From contig JBLHOS010000003.1 of assembly GCA_047623825.1 (NCBI GenBank), forward strand, positions 1 to 64,000: 64,000 nt of DNA. The letters are read 5' to 3'. The stretch is from JBLHOS01 sp047623825. Lineage in GTDB: Bacteria; Pseudomonadota; Alphaproteobacteria; Rhodobacterales; Rhodobacteraceae. Under the pieces are notes generated by a model. It ran no database searches and was not told where the DNA came from. It worked only from the letters and a program-made list of their open reading frames with translations. Within the stretch, counting starts at the first letter, position 1; each line of letters starts with the position of its first letter. A program made the position numbers and the translations under genes. Shown one piece after another: positions 46,777-55,564 of this stretch.

Positions 46777-47105
46777 TTGCCCTCGGTTCAGTCGTCTACG
46801 TCCGGGCTAGAGCGCGATTATCAAGTCGTCAACACCACAAAGATTGACTTTCCGCGCCGCAGCATACATATGACCGTAACACTGCTGCCGCGTGAGCAGC
46901 CGCCTTTGCGCCTTTGAGCCAAAGTCAGGCACAGTGAATACCTTCCCAGTCCCCATCACGCAGGGTCTGACGGTTTGGCCGGTAAGCCAGGGCAAGAACG
47001 CCCCGGATATGAGAGCCAGATCGCATTCCTCGTCGCCGCGCCATTTGGTGCGGCCGATATTATTGTTTGTGTGCGTCGATGACGCGCCGCTGAAAGGCTA
47101 TACTT
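46777..47105. other. Gap of 329 bases with an open minus-strand frame lacking a start
   Basis: No convincing gene. On the minus strand a frame runs open from a TAG near 47090 to a stop at 46807. It reads GRTKWRGDEECDLALISGAF, then PWLTGQTVRPCVMGTGKVF and VPDFGSKAQRRLLTRQQ. It looks protein-like but has no ATG, GTG or TTG at a sensible position near its beginning. It may be the remnant of a gene cut at its 5' end. The promoter of lpcC-like and of rhlE must also lie here. Confidence 0.3.
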
Positions 47106-48431
47106 TTGTTTGATTTTGATATGTTGGGCTTGTCGCCCAAACTTCTGGCCGCCGTGAAAGAGGCCGGTTACGACAAGCCAACCCCGATCCAGAACCAGGC
47201 GATTCCGCTTGCGCTGGATGGCCACGACATCATGGGTCTGGCACAAACCGGCACCGGTAAAACTGCCGCGTTTGGTTTGCCGCTGGTTGAGCATCTGCTC
47301 AAAACTCCGGGCGCCCCTGAACCCAAGGCTGTTCGGGCGCTGATCCTAGCCCCGACACGCGAACTGGTGAACCAGATCGCAACAACGATTAAGACCTATA
47401 TCCGCAATTCTCACCTCAAGGTGAATGTCGTTGTGGGTGGTCAATCCATCAACGTCCAGATCAAGGCGCTTGCCCGGGGTACGGACATTCTGGTCGCGAC
47501 ACCCGGTCGTCTGATCGACCTGCTTGACCGTGGTGCAGTCCGTTTGGACAGTGCGCGCCATCTGGTTTTGGATGAAGCCGACCAAATGCTGGATCTTGGT
47601 TTTATCCACGCTCTGCGTCGGTTGGTGCCTCAGCTAGGGACGCCGCGCCAGACCATGCTGTTCTCGGCCACTATGCCAAAGCAGATGGAAGAGCTGTCGC
47701 GCGTCTACCTTACCAACCCAAAGCGGGTTCAGGTTGCCCCTCCGGGGAAAGTTGCGGACAAAATCACGCAGTCGCTGCACTTCGTTGAGAAAGAGGGCAA
47801 GACTGCCCTGCTGCGTCGGTTCCTGACGCGCAATCCTGACGCACAATCGCTGGTCTTTGCACGGACCAAGCACGGTGCCGAAAAGCTGATGAAGCAACTG
47901 GTTTCCGATGGCTTTGACGCCGCATCGATCCATGGCAACAAAAGCCAGGGTCAGCGGGACCGGGCAATTGGTGCATTCCGGGACAATAGGGTGAAGATCC
48001 TAGTTGCAACTGATGTTGCGGCCCGTGGCCTGGACATTCCAGGTGTTGGGTTCGTCTTCAACTATGACCTACCCGAAGTGCCTGACAACTACGTGCACCG
48101 CATTGGCCGGACGGCCCGTGCGGGTCGTGAAGGTGAGGCGATCGCATTCTGCTCAGCCGAAGAAATCGGCTACCTGCGCCAGATCGAGAAGGTCATGAAA
48201 GCGACTATCCCCGTCGGCGGTGGTGAGCGGCCCGAAGAGGTCAAACCACAGAAATCAGGTCGCGGCGGCGGTGGCGGCGGTGGCGGTGGTCGCGGTGGCA
48301 ATGGTGGTGGTGGCAGACCGCAACAGGGTCAACGCCGCAGGCCGCAGGGCAACGCGAATTCGAACTCAGCACCGGGCGCCGGTGACGGTGCGGCCAAGCG
48401 CAAGCGGCCACGTCGTCGGCCAGCAGCATAA
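47106..48431 (+). CDS. rhlE: DEAD-box RNA helicase, RhlE-like
   Basis: 441 residues. Helicase motifs occur in order: AQTGTGKTAAFG (I), PTRELVNQ (Ia), TPGR, VLDEADQMLDLGF (II), SATMP (III), ATDVAARGLDIPGV (V), HRIGRTARAGREG (VI). The tail is Gly-rich then Arg/Lys-rich (KRKRPRRRPAA), which binds RNA. It unwinds RNA in the cold or in ribosome assembly. The start is TTG (LFDFDMLGL, read as Met), eight bases after AAAGG; an ATG five codons on would lose conserved residues. A strong terminator follows. Confidence 0.9.
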   Translation: MFDFDMLGLSPKLLAAVKEAGYDKPTPIQNQAIPLALDGHDIMGLAQTGTGKTAAFGLPLVEHLLKTPGAPEPKAVRALILAPTRELVNQIATTIKTYIRNSHLKVNVVVGGQSINVQIKALARGTDILVATPGRLIDLLDRGAVRLDSARHLVLDEADQMLDLGFIHALRRLVPQLGTPRQTMLFSATMPKQMEELSRVYLTNPKRVQVAPPGKVADKITQSLHFVEKEGKTALLRRFLTRNPDAQSLVFARTKHGAEKLMKQLVSDGFDAASIHGNKSQGQRDRAIGAFRDNRVKILVATDVAARGLDIPGVGFVFNYDLPEVPDNYVHRIGRTARAGREGEAIAFCSAEEIGYLRQIEKVMKATIPVGGGERPEEVKPQKSGRGGGGGGGGGRGGNGGGGRPQQGQRRRPQGNANSNSAPGAGDGAAKRKRPRRRPAA

Positions 48432-48438
48432 AGAAATC

Positions 48439-48466
48439 AACGCGGGCCTAGGCCCGCGTTTTTTAA
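48439..48466. terminator. Bidirectional terminator between rhlE and usp
   Basis: AACGCGGGCC-TA-GGCCCGCGTT is a perfect hairpin followed by a T-run on the plus strand and preceded by A-rich DNA on the other. It ends one base before the usp stop codon. Confidence 0.9.
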
Positions 48467-49318
48467 TTAGCGGAACAGTAGAACCGGAACTTTGCATGAT
48501 CGGATCATCTGGGTCGTGGTTGAGCCGATTAATAGACTGCGGATGCGTGAATGGCCGTATGCCCCCATTATCAGCAGATCGAAGCTGTTGCTTTCAGCTC
48601 TCTGTGAAATAATCGTATCGGGTTGACCAGCTACGATCTCAGTTGTGGGTGAAAAGCCTGCGGCTTTTAAAAGGGCTGCAGCCCCCTCAATGGCGCGCTT
48701 GGATTCAGTCGTCGCTTGGCCCACCGTCAAAATATGAATGTCTAGGCCTGCAAAAAGCTCAGACTTGGCAATGTGATCCACTGCCTTCAGCGAAGATGCT
48801 CCGCCATCAAAAGCGACCAATAACTTATTGATTGGTCGAAATGCACGCGACGTTACCAGCACTGGTTTGGTGGAGGATCGCACTGCGCGCTCAACGTTGC
48901 TTCCTAAGTGAAGCTTGGCCAAATCAGCAGCTTCGCCGCGTTTGCCAACGATCACCAGATCCGCGTCTGTCTCTACCTCGCGTAGCGTTTCGACAAAGTC
49001 GCCTATCCGTAATTTCGTTGTAACCTCAACGCCTGCGGCCTCAATTCGAGCCTTGGCGTCCTCCAAAATGGCCTGACCGCGCACCCGGCCCAATCTTGCT
49101 GTTTGCGCGTCCAACTCAGCCAGCTCTTCCAGCAACGAGGACCGTGCGCCCAGCCCGATATTACCACTCAGGTTTCGCGGCTCTCCACTTTCGTCGCGTC
49201 GTCCCAGAACATGGACGATTTCAACAGAAAATCCTTTGCCTTTGGCAACCCATGCTGCGTGATCACACACACTTTCGGAATAAATTGAGCCGTCTACTAA
49301 TGCGACCAGCTTGCCCAT
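48467..49318 (-). CDS. Universal stress protein with two Usp domains
   Basis: 283 residues. The first domain begins KLVALVDGSIYSESVCDHAA and the second is LLVAFDGGASSLKAVDHIAK; each ends with a nucleotide-binding GxxGxxxxRxxxxGS pattern, seen in GAYGHSRIRSLLIGSTT. Tandem UspA proteins bind ATP and mediate stress survival. It lies eight bases downstream of the SulP transporter, almost certainly in one operon, and may sense the transported anion or energy state. Confidence 0.88.
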   Translation of the reverse strand: MGKLVALVDGSIYSESVCDHAAWVAKGKGFSVEIVHVLGRRDESGEPRNLSGNIGLGARSSLLEELAELDAQTARLGRVRGQAILEDAKARIEAAGVEVTTKLRIGDFVETLREVETDADLVIVGKRGEAADLAKLHLGSNVERAVRSSTKPVLVTSRAFRPINKLLVAFDGGASSLKAVDHIAKSELFAGLDIHILTVGQATTESKRAIEGAAALLKAAGFSPTTEIVAGQPDTIISQRAESNSFDLLIMGAYGHSRIRSLLIGSTTTQMIRSCKVPVLLFR

Positions 49319-49326
49319 GATGCCCC

Positions 49327-50817
49327 CTAGTGCCCCATGAGGCGATCCATCGCCCCTGGTTTGTCGTGTTCTGCCAGCTTGTCGACGATTGTCTCACTGG
49401 CTTCATTTAGACCTTGGATCTCAACCTCAGCCCCATCCCGACGGAATTTGAGCACGGCCATGTCCAATGCCGCAACCGAAGAAATATCCCAGATATGGGC
49501 GCGAGTTACGTCAATTACGACGCGCTCAATTACTTCGTTATAGTCAAATGCTGCAGCAAATCTGTCAGCAGAGGCAAAGAAAAGCTGGCCCTGAACATGA
49601 TAGGTCCGGGTCTTACCGTCCGCTGATAGGTCAGACGCAACATGGAATAGCTGCGCAATCTTGCCAGCAAAAAAGATACCTGACAGCAATACACCGGTCA
49701 GAACGCCAGCCGCCAGATTGTGCGAATAAACTGTTACAACGACGGTCGACAGCATCACAATGGACGAACTGCGGGGATGATCGCGCAATGACGCAATCGA
49801 TGACCAGCTGAACGTACCGACAGAAACCATGATCATGATCGCAACCAACGCCGCCATTGGGATGATCGAGACAATGTCACCCAAAACCACAATCAGGATC
49901 AAAAGGAAAACCCCGGCGGCAAAGCAGCTAAGCCGCCCCCGACCGCCTGATTTCACGTTGATCATTGATTGACCGATCATCGCACAACCCGCCATGCCGC
50001 CAATAAAGCCGGTTGCGGTATTGGCCAGACCTTGGCCGATGCATTCTTGGTTCTTGTCTGATTTTGTATCGGTCAGATCGTCAACGATCTGCGCGGTCAT
50101 GAGGCTTTCAAGCAGGCCAACGGCGGCGACAGCTGCCGCGTAGGGAAAGATGATTTGCAGGGTTTCTAGTGTCAGAGGAATATCGGGGATAAGAAAGAAC
50201 GGCAAAGTTGAAGGCAACTCGCCCATGTCGCCGACAGTCCGCAGATCCATTCCAAACATTAGAGCGACAGTCGTTAAAACGACAATACAGACCAACGGTG
50301 AGGGGATAGTGGTGGTGATGTATGGCAATAGGTAAATGATCCCTAACCCGCCTGCGACCATCACATATGTCAACCACGGCACGCCGATCAGTTCGGGCAA
50401 CTGTGCCAAAAAGATCAAGATTGCCAGCGCGTTGACGAACCCAGTCATGACTGAGCGAGAAACAAAGCGCATTACGGTTCCCAGCTTTAACATCCCGGCC
50501 CCAATTTGGAGCAATCCGGCCAGAACTGTCGTCGCCAGTAAGTATTCCAGCCCATAATCGCGCACCAGCGTGACCATCAAGACCGCGGTCGCGGCGGTGG
50601 CGGCCGAGATCATACCGGGGCGCCCGCCAGCAATCGCCGTGATTACAGCGATTGAGAACGAGGCATAGAGGCCGATCTTTGGATCAACGCCGGCGATGAT
50701 CGAAAAGGCAATCGCCTCTGGGATCAGGGCAAGGGCGACAACCAGGCCGGCCAAAAGATCGGCGCGGATGGTGCCAAACCACTCAACCCGCATGCGGGCT
50801 AGAAAATCTGGGGACAT
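49327..50817 (-). CDS. SulP family anion transporter with STAS domain
   Basis: 496 residues from ATG 50817. The N-terminal part has about ten to twelve membrane segments with the SulP signature [20 protein letters not shown] then GLYASF. The C-terminal STAS domain begins near [20 protein letters not shown] and has [20 protein letters not shown]. Family members carry sulfate, bicarbonate or other anions. The frame extends 32 codons upstream but that part is Arg/His-rich and implausible. It is followed by a Usp gene after eight bases. Confidence 0.88.
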   Translation of the reverse strand: MSPDFLARMRVEWFGTIRADLLAGLVVALALIPEAIAFSIIAGVDPKIGLYASFSIAVITAIAGGRPGMISAATAATAVLMVTLVRDYGLEYLLATTVLAGLLQIGAGMLKLGTVMRFVSRSVMTGFVNALAILIFLAQLPELIGVPWLTYVMVAGGLGIIYLLPYITTTIPSPLVCIVVLTTVALMFGMDLRTVGDMGELPSTLPFFLIPDIPLTLETLQIIFPYAAAVAAVGLLESLMTAQIVDDLTDTKSDKNQECIGQGLANTATGFIGGMAGCAMIGQSMINVKSGGRGRLSCFAAGVFLLILIVVLGDIVSIIPMAALVAIMIMVSVGTFSWSSIASLRDHPRSSSIVMLSTVVVTVYSHNLAAGVLTGVLLSGIFFAGKIAQLFHVASDLSADGKTRTYHVQGQLFFASADRFAAAFDYNEVIERVVIDVTRAHIWDISSVAALDMAVLKFRRDGAEVEIQGLNEASETIVDKLAEHDKPGAMDRLMGH

Positions 50818-50949
50818 GTGTTGGTGTCTCCGTGGGGAAGGGCGCAGTCGATCACGCCGATGTCTAGGTTGGGTTCGGGCATAACGGGGCCAGCGCTGAG
50901 TGACAACCTTCACAACCCAATCGCGCGAATTTGGGACAGATCTCTTATT

Positions 50950-50966
50950 CTGACTTTTTTTGTCAG
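50950..50966. promoter_or_regulatory. Iron-responsive box 1 upstream of fbpA
   Basis: CTGAC-TTTTTTT-GTCAG holds TGA-N9-TCA, the iron box described for Rhodobacterales (RirA/IscR-type regulators). It lies about 91 bases before the fbpA start. A TTGACA-like -35 (50973-50978) follows directly, so a bound repressor could block polymerase. Confidence 0.6.
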
Positions 50967-51012
50967 TTATTCTTGACAGTCCATAGCGAGTTGCGGCAGT
51001 ACTTGGCTATTG

Positions 51013-51029
51013 CTGACCTTTTTAGTCAG
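51013..51029. promoter_or_regulatory. Iron-responsive box 2 upstream of fbpA
   Basis: CTGAC-CTTTTTA-GTCAG is a second TGA-N9-TCA site 63 bp from the first, about six helical turns, and 27 bases before the ATG. Both are followed by a similar GTCAGT(T/A)ATTC tail, so the sites are near copies. Two sites imply tight iron control. Confidence 0.6.
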
Positions 51030-51056
51030 TAATTCAAATCATACACGGAGCGCTTA

Positions 51057-52073
51057 ATGAAACTCTCTCTCGCATTGCTGATGACCAGTGCAGTTCTGGT
51101 TGGCAATCTCACGGCGGCGCAGGCCCAAGAAGTAAATCTCTATTCCTCACGCCACTATGAAACAGACGAACGTCTCTATTCGAATTTCGAAAATTTGACG
51201 GGCATCACCGTCAACCGGATCGAAGGTGACGCCGATGAGCTGATTACCCGAATGGTTGCCGAGGGAGCCAACAGCCCTGCCGACGTTCTTCTGACGGTCG
51301 ACACGTCTCGGTTAGAGCGAGCCAAACTTGCAGGTGTCTTGCAAGCGGTCGACAGTGCAATCCTAGAGGCGCGGATCCCAGGCTATATTCAAGATGTGGG
51401 CAATCAGTGGTTCGGCTTTTCACAACGTGCCCGGATTTTGTTTTATGACCGTAATGACGTTGCGAACCCGCCACTGACATATGCCGATCTGGCGAATGAT
51501 GAGTATGAGGGTATGGTGTGCAGCCGGTCCTCAACCAATGCCTACTCGCAGACAATTTTGGCCGCGATCATTGAGCATGAGGGCGAAGAGGCCGCACGCG
51601 ATTGGGCCGCTGGCGTTGTTGAGAATTTTGCCCGCTCCCCACAGGGTGGTGATACTGACCAGCTGCGCGGTATCGTTTCGGGTGAATGCGAAATCGCCAT
51701 CTCCAACACCTACTACTTTGGCCGGGCTATTCGCCGTCAGGTTGATGGGGTCTCCGAAAACCTTGATATGTTTGGTTGGATCTTTCCCGACCAAAGTGGA
51801 AATGGCGCGCATATGAACCTGTCGGGCGGCGGTGTTGCTGCCCATGCGCCAAATCGCGATAACGCAATCGCGTTCCTAGAATACCTCGCCTCTGATCAGG
51901 CGCAGGAATATTTCTCGGCAGGGAATGACGAATATCCAGCTGTCCCGGGCGTCGCGCTGTCGCCGTCTGTAGCGCAGCTTGGTTTCTTTAAGCCTGACGA
52001 TGTGGATCTGTCCGCCGTCGCGCAAAACCTGGCCGCAGCGCAACGGATCTTCAACGAAGTTGGTTGGGAATAA
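51057..52073 (+). CDS. fbpA: Ferric iron ABC transporter substrate-binding protein
   Basis: 338 residues with a Sec signal peptide (LSLALLMTSAVLVGNLTAAQA, cleavage at residue 23). The mature start EVNLYSSRHYETDERLYSNF is the FbpA/AfuA hallmark. The iron-binding Tyr pair lies at Y219/Y220 in ISNTYYFGRAIR. It collects Fe3+ in the periplasm and delivers it to a permease of the FbpB type, whose gene is 1.7 kb away in opposite orientation. GGAG precedes the ATG. Two TGA-N9-TCA boxes upstream indicate iron repression. Confidence 0.93.
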   Translation: MKLSLALLMTSAVLVGNLTAAQAQEVNLYSSRHYETDERLYSNFENLTGITVNRIEGDADELITRMVAEGANSPADVLLTVDTSRLERAKLAGVLQAVDSAILEARIPGYIQDVGNQWFGFSQRARILFYDRNDVANPPLTYADLANDEYEGMVCSRSSTNAYSQTILAAIIEHEGEEAARDWAAGVVENFARSPQGGDTDQLRGIVSGECEIAISNTYYFGRAIRRQVDGVSENLDMFGWIFPDQSGNGAHMNLSGGGVAAHAPNRDNAIAFLEYLASDQAQEYFSAGNDEYPAVPGVALSPSVAQLGFFKPDDVDLSAVAQNLAAAQRIFNEVGWE

Positions 52074-52095
52074 CCTTCCCCGTTCCCTAACAACG

Positions 52096-52134
52096 AAAAA
52101 GGGCGCCCCGCTTTTGGGACGCCCTTTCTTTTTT
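52096..52134 (+). terminator. Terminator of fbpA
   Basis: AAAGGGCG and CGCCCTTT make an 8-bp perfect stem around a loop that pairs further (CCCC/GGG), followed by CTTTTTT. It lies about 23 bases beyond the stop. Confidence 0.85.
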
Positions 52135-52153
52135 GATCGGTGATCTTTGGTGA

Positions 52154-53600
52154 TCAGAGCTGAATACAGAACCGCGCAAAGCCGTCAGGACCGTCGCCTG
52201 CCGCCTCCATCTGAACGCCCTCATCCTGATCAGCATAGACTGCTGCCGCCGGACCAGTGTCGAACAGCACGCTGGTTCCGGGCAATGGCGCAAAGGACCA
52301 GTTGGCGTCAGGGCCTTCAAACACCGTCGTCTCTGGTGACGCGCCGGTGAAGTTACCACCGCCGCCCGCGCGGCAGTTGTTTGTCGCCACAATGAACTGC
52401 TGATCCATATCGATAGGTGCGCCATCATAGGTCAGATTGACGATGCGGTGGGCGTCTGCGTCCAGCAGATTACCGTCATTGTCGAACCTTGATGGGGCTG
52501 ACAGATCGATCTGATACTCAACGCCGTCAATAATATCGAAATTATAACTTGGGAAATCTGGGTTCAGCAAAACCTGATCGGCGACCCCTGCCTCAACTTG
52601 GTTGAAGATACCGGCAGACCGTTCAAGCCAATCTTTGAGCTGCGCCCCAGTGACACGCACCGCACGCACCGTATTGGGATAAAGATGCAGGTCTGAGACA
52701 TTCCTGATCGCTACATCACCAATAGCGACATCGGTGTAGTATTCTGGGCCACCACAGCCACCTGCCTTAAATGGGGCCGCTGCAGAAAGGAGCGGCAGGC
52801 CTTCATACTCAGTACTAGCCATTATCTGATTAATATACTAAATCTGCGCGATTGAGACGATTTGTACAGATGGGTCGTCGGCCACCAAGGCGAAGTAACT
52901 GTGAAGTGGGGCCTCAGTCCGACCGACTGCCCGGCGGAACATAGGCGCGCGCGGTCTCAACGATGTCGCGGGCCATCACGTTGCCTTCTAGATGCCGCCA
53001 ATCCCAGTTCATGATCTGGGGTGGGACAAATCCGATCAGGCCGATTTTAATCGCGTGGCTTTCACCATTTCCGTCAATGACCGTGTGATCCATGATCAGA
53101 TGGGGCGGGATCAGCGTGATGTCCTGGGTCGGGTCCGACCCCATTTCCTTGGCCACATTTGCCGACGCGATCGGGAAGTCTGCCCCAGCAAGGGACTTCA
53201 TCAAAAAGTTGAGCCCGTAGTTGAATTCATGGTTGCCAAGCGTGGACGCATTGAACCCCAGTGTGTTCATAGCCTGAATGACTGGGTGCATATCGCCCTC
53301 AGCCATGCCGCGCTCATAGGCGATGTAGTCGCCCACCGGGTTGGCCTGCAAGAAGTCACCATTGTCGATCAGAAGTGAGTTTGTGCTTTCATCGCGGATG
53401 CCATGGATCAACGCGGCAGTCCGCTCCAGCCCGACGGTATCAACGGGACGATCAGCATAATAATCGCAGGGAAAACATGAACGTGGAGGTCTGTCGCCGC
53501 CATGATCCGCAGGTGAGCCAGATTGCTAGAGGCATGGGCGGAAAAGGGGTGCAGGGCAATGAACCCTGCGGTTCCAGCGATAAAGCTGCGGCGGCTATGA
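52154..53600 (-). pseudogene. cpdB: Broken 2',3'-cyclic-nucleotide 2'-phosphodiesterase/3'-nucleotidase
   Basis: Minus-strand fragments reassemble into CpdB. The N-terminus SRRSFIAGTAGF (Tat-like) then ATDLHVHVFP has no start codon in frame. A one-base loss in the TTTTCCC run (53469-53475) shifts frame before CDYYADRPVDTVGL. The middle piece (53411-52914) contains DNGDFLQANPVGDYIAYERG and GNHEFNYGLNFL and ends at AYVP; there an out-of-frame deletion removes about 150 codons with the GHxH metal site. Reading resumes in GRTEAPLHSYFALVADDPSV, then hits TAG (52838-52840) where Gln is expected. The C-terminus (52822-52154) is a nucleotidase C-domain, PLLSAAAPFKAGGCGGPEYY. It cannot make an active enzyme. 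Confidence 0.85.
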
Positions 53601-53735
53601 GTGAAAGCGAAACAAGATTACCAGATGACACACGATAAGAGCCTGCAATCATTTGTCTGGATTTACGATGAAAAAGGGTTTGGTTCGGCAACTTATTGCC
53701 GGTATTGGGCTTCGACCAAAGATAACTCTTGGCTC

Positions 53736-55418
53736 CTAAAGCGGCGTCTCAGGCTCAGGCACAAAGCTGCGTGCTGTGCTCTGTTCTCGGCCCAACCCCC
53801 AGCACAAGATGATGACAGGCAGCAGACCGACCAATCCGATTACCAGGCTTGGTACCGCCGCCTCCGCAAGACGTTCATCTGAGGCTAATCGGTGCGCCTG
53901 AACCGCAAGCGTGTCAAAATTGAACGGGCGCAAGATCAAGGTCGCCGGTAGCTCCTTCATGACGTCGACAAAGACGAGCAAAAGAGCGGTCAGCAGGCTG
54001 GGCTTCAGGATGGGCAAGTGCACGCCTCGTAGCATCCCCGGCGGGGTCCTCCCCAAGGTTCGTGCAACAGCATCCACATTGGGATTAATCGCCGACAGTC
54101 CGCTGTCATATGCGCTAAGGGCCGCTGCCATAAACCGCACCATGTAGGCTACGACCAACAGCCAGATTGAGCCGGTGATCAAAAGCCCGGTCGATATGTC
54201 AAAGGTGGCGCGCATCCAGGCATCAAGCGCGTTATCAAACGCTGCGAACGGGACCAATAACCCAACGGCAATCACACCACCTGGCACCGCGTATCCGATA
54301 CCGGCAAGTTGCACCGCGCCCCTGGCTGCACGTGTTGGATGCAGGCGCGCATTAAACCCCAAAAGTACGGCGGCAAACACAGTAAACACCGCCGCGACAG
54401 ACGCCAGAATAAGGGAGTTCTGCAAGAACCCTAGATAGCGTGGACTGAACAATAGCTGACCAGATTGCCACCCCATCTCAACCAATAGAACCAGCGGCAG
54501 AGCAAACCCCAAAATCGCGGGAATGCCACAAAAAGCCAATGCTCCGAACGCGTGCCAACCGGTCAGTGTCGCGGGTGTCATCATCTCAAATCGGCGGCCG
54601 GCCCCGTGATGGCGTTTGCTTTTGCGTTGGGACCGCTCCAGCATGGCCAAGACCAGTGCGACGATCAGCAGGCACAGCGCTAATTGCGCAGCCGCCCCCC
54701 GGTCCGTGAATGAAAACCAGCTTTGGTAGATCCCAGTCGCAAACGTTTGAACGCCGAAATACGAAACGGTTCCGTAATCTGCGATCGTCTCCATGATCGC
54801 CAATAGGACCCCCCCGGCGATGGCGGGTCTTGCGATCGGTAAGCTGATCCGGATGAAGGCGGCCCAAGGACCGCGGCCCAAAGTGCGCGCGGCGATATAG
54901 GCAGTCGCACTTTGCTGCAGGAATGCGGCGCGCGCCAAAAGATAAACATATGGGTAAAGCACAAGGGTCAGCATGCCCGCTGCACCACCCAAGGATCGGA
55001 TCTCCGGAAACCAATAATCGCGCGGGCCCCAGCCTGTCAGATCGCGCAGCGTAGTTTGGACCCATCCCGGATGATCCAGAAAATCGGTGTAGGCATAGGC
55101 AAGGACATAGGCTGGAAAGGCCAGCGGCAACGCCAGTGCAATCTCAAGGATGCGGCGCCCAGCAAAACGCGTCATCGTGACCAGCCAGGCGGCCCCAGCT
55201 CCAATGACCGCGGTGCCAGTACCGACCAGCAGAACCAGCGCCAGTGTTGTCCCCGTATAACGTGGCAAAACAGTGGCTGCCAACTCCCGTACCGTACCGG
55301 TCCCACCGCTCAACGCGGCAAGGATCACGGCCAGAATCGGCAACAAGCAAAGCCCGGCTGCCGTCCACACCAAAAGGCGCATGACTCTAAGTGAGAATAT
55401 GGAGCGTTTCCGGCTCAT
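53736..55418 (-). CDS. fbpB: Ferric iron ABC transporter permease
   Basis: 560 residues with two repeats of about six membrane segments, the fused FbpB/AfuB type. The two EAA-like loops are AARTLGRGPWAAFIRISLPIARPAI and VARTLGRTPPGMLRGVHLPILKPSL, which contact the ATPase. It should move Fe3+ delivered by FbpA. No ATP-binding FbpC gene is found in the window. It begins at ATG 55418, is not on the fbpA transcript, and its upstream DNA shows no clear TGA-N9-TCA box. Confidence 0.9.
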   Translation of the reverse strand: MSRKRSIFSLRVMRLLVWTAAGLCLLPILAVILAALSGGTGTVRELAATVLPRYTGTTLALVLLVGTGTAVIGAGAAWLVTMTRFAGRRILEIALALPLAFPAYVLAYAYTDFLDHPGWVQTTLRDLTGWGPRDYWFPEIRSLGGAAGMLTLVLYPYVYLLARAAFLQQSATAYIAARTLGRGPWAAFIRISLPIARPAIAGGVLLAIMETIADYGTVSYFGVQTFATGIYQSWFSFTDRGAAAQLALCLLIVALVLAMLERSQRKSKRHHGAGRRFEMMTPATLTGWHAFGALAFCGIPAILGFALPLVLLVEMGWQSGQLLFSPRYLGFLQNSLILASVAAVFTVFAAVLLGFNARLHPTRAARGAVQLAGIGYAVPGGVIAVGLLVPFAAFDNALDAWMRATFDISTGLLITGSIWLLVVAYMVRFMAAALSAYDSGLSAINPNVDAVARTLGRTPPGMLRGVHLPILKPSLLTALLLVFVDVMKELPATLILRPFNFDTLAVQAHRLASDERLAEAAVPSLVIGLVGLLPVIILCWGLGREQSTARSFVPEPETPL

Positions 55419-55564
55419 GATATTTGCATTTAGGCGATGTTGCCCACTGCTTACAAGCGATTGCGCGCCGATATGCGTACTGGTGTGGATGCTGATCTGC
55501 TAGACTTACACCATCTGATTGGGATAGGTCGCAAAAGCGCTCAAAAACCCAAGGGGCCGCCTCT

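Noticed and set aside
48260..48320. GGC/GGT repeat resembling a microsatellite
   Set aside because: It encodes the Gly-rich tail of the DEAD-box helicase and stays in frame.
53668..53741. A 23-codon start-like frame, MKKGLVRQLIAGIGLRP
   Set aside because: It looks like a signal-peptide start but stops at once in the fbpB 3' end, with no supporting context.
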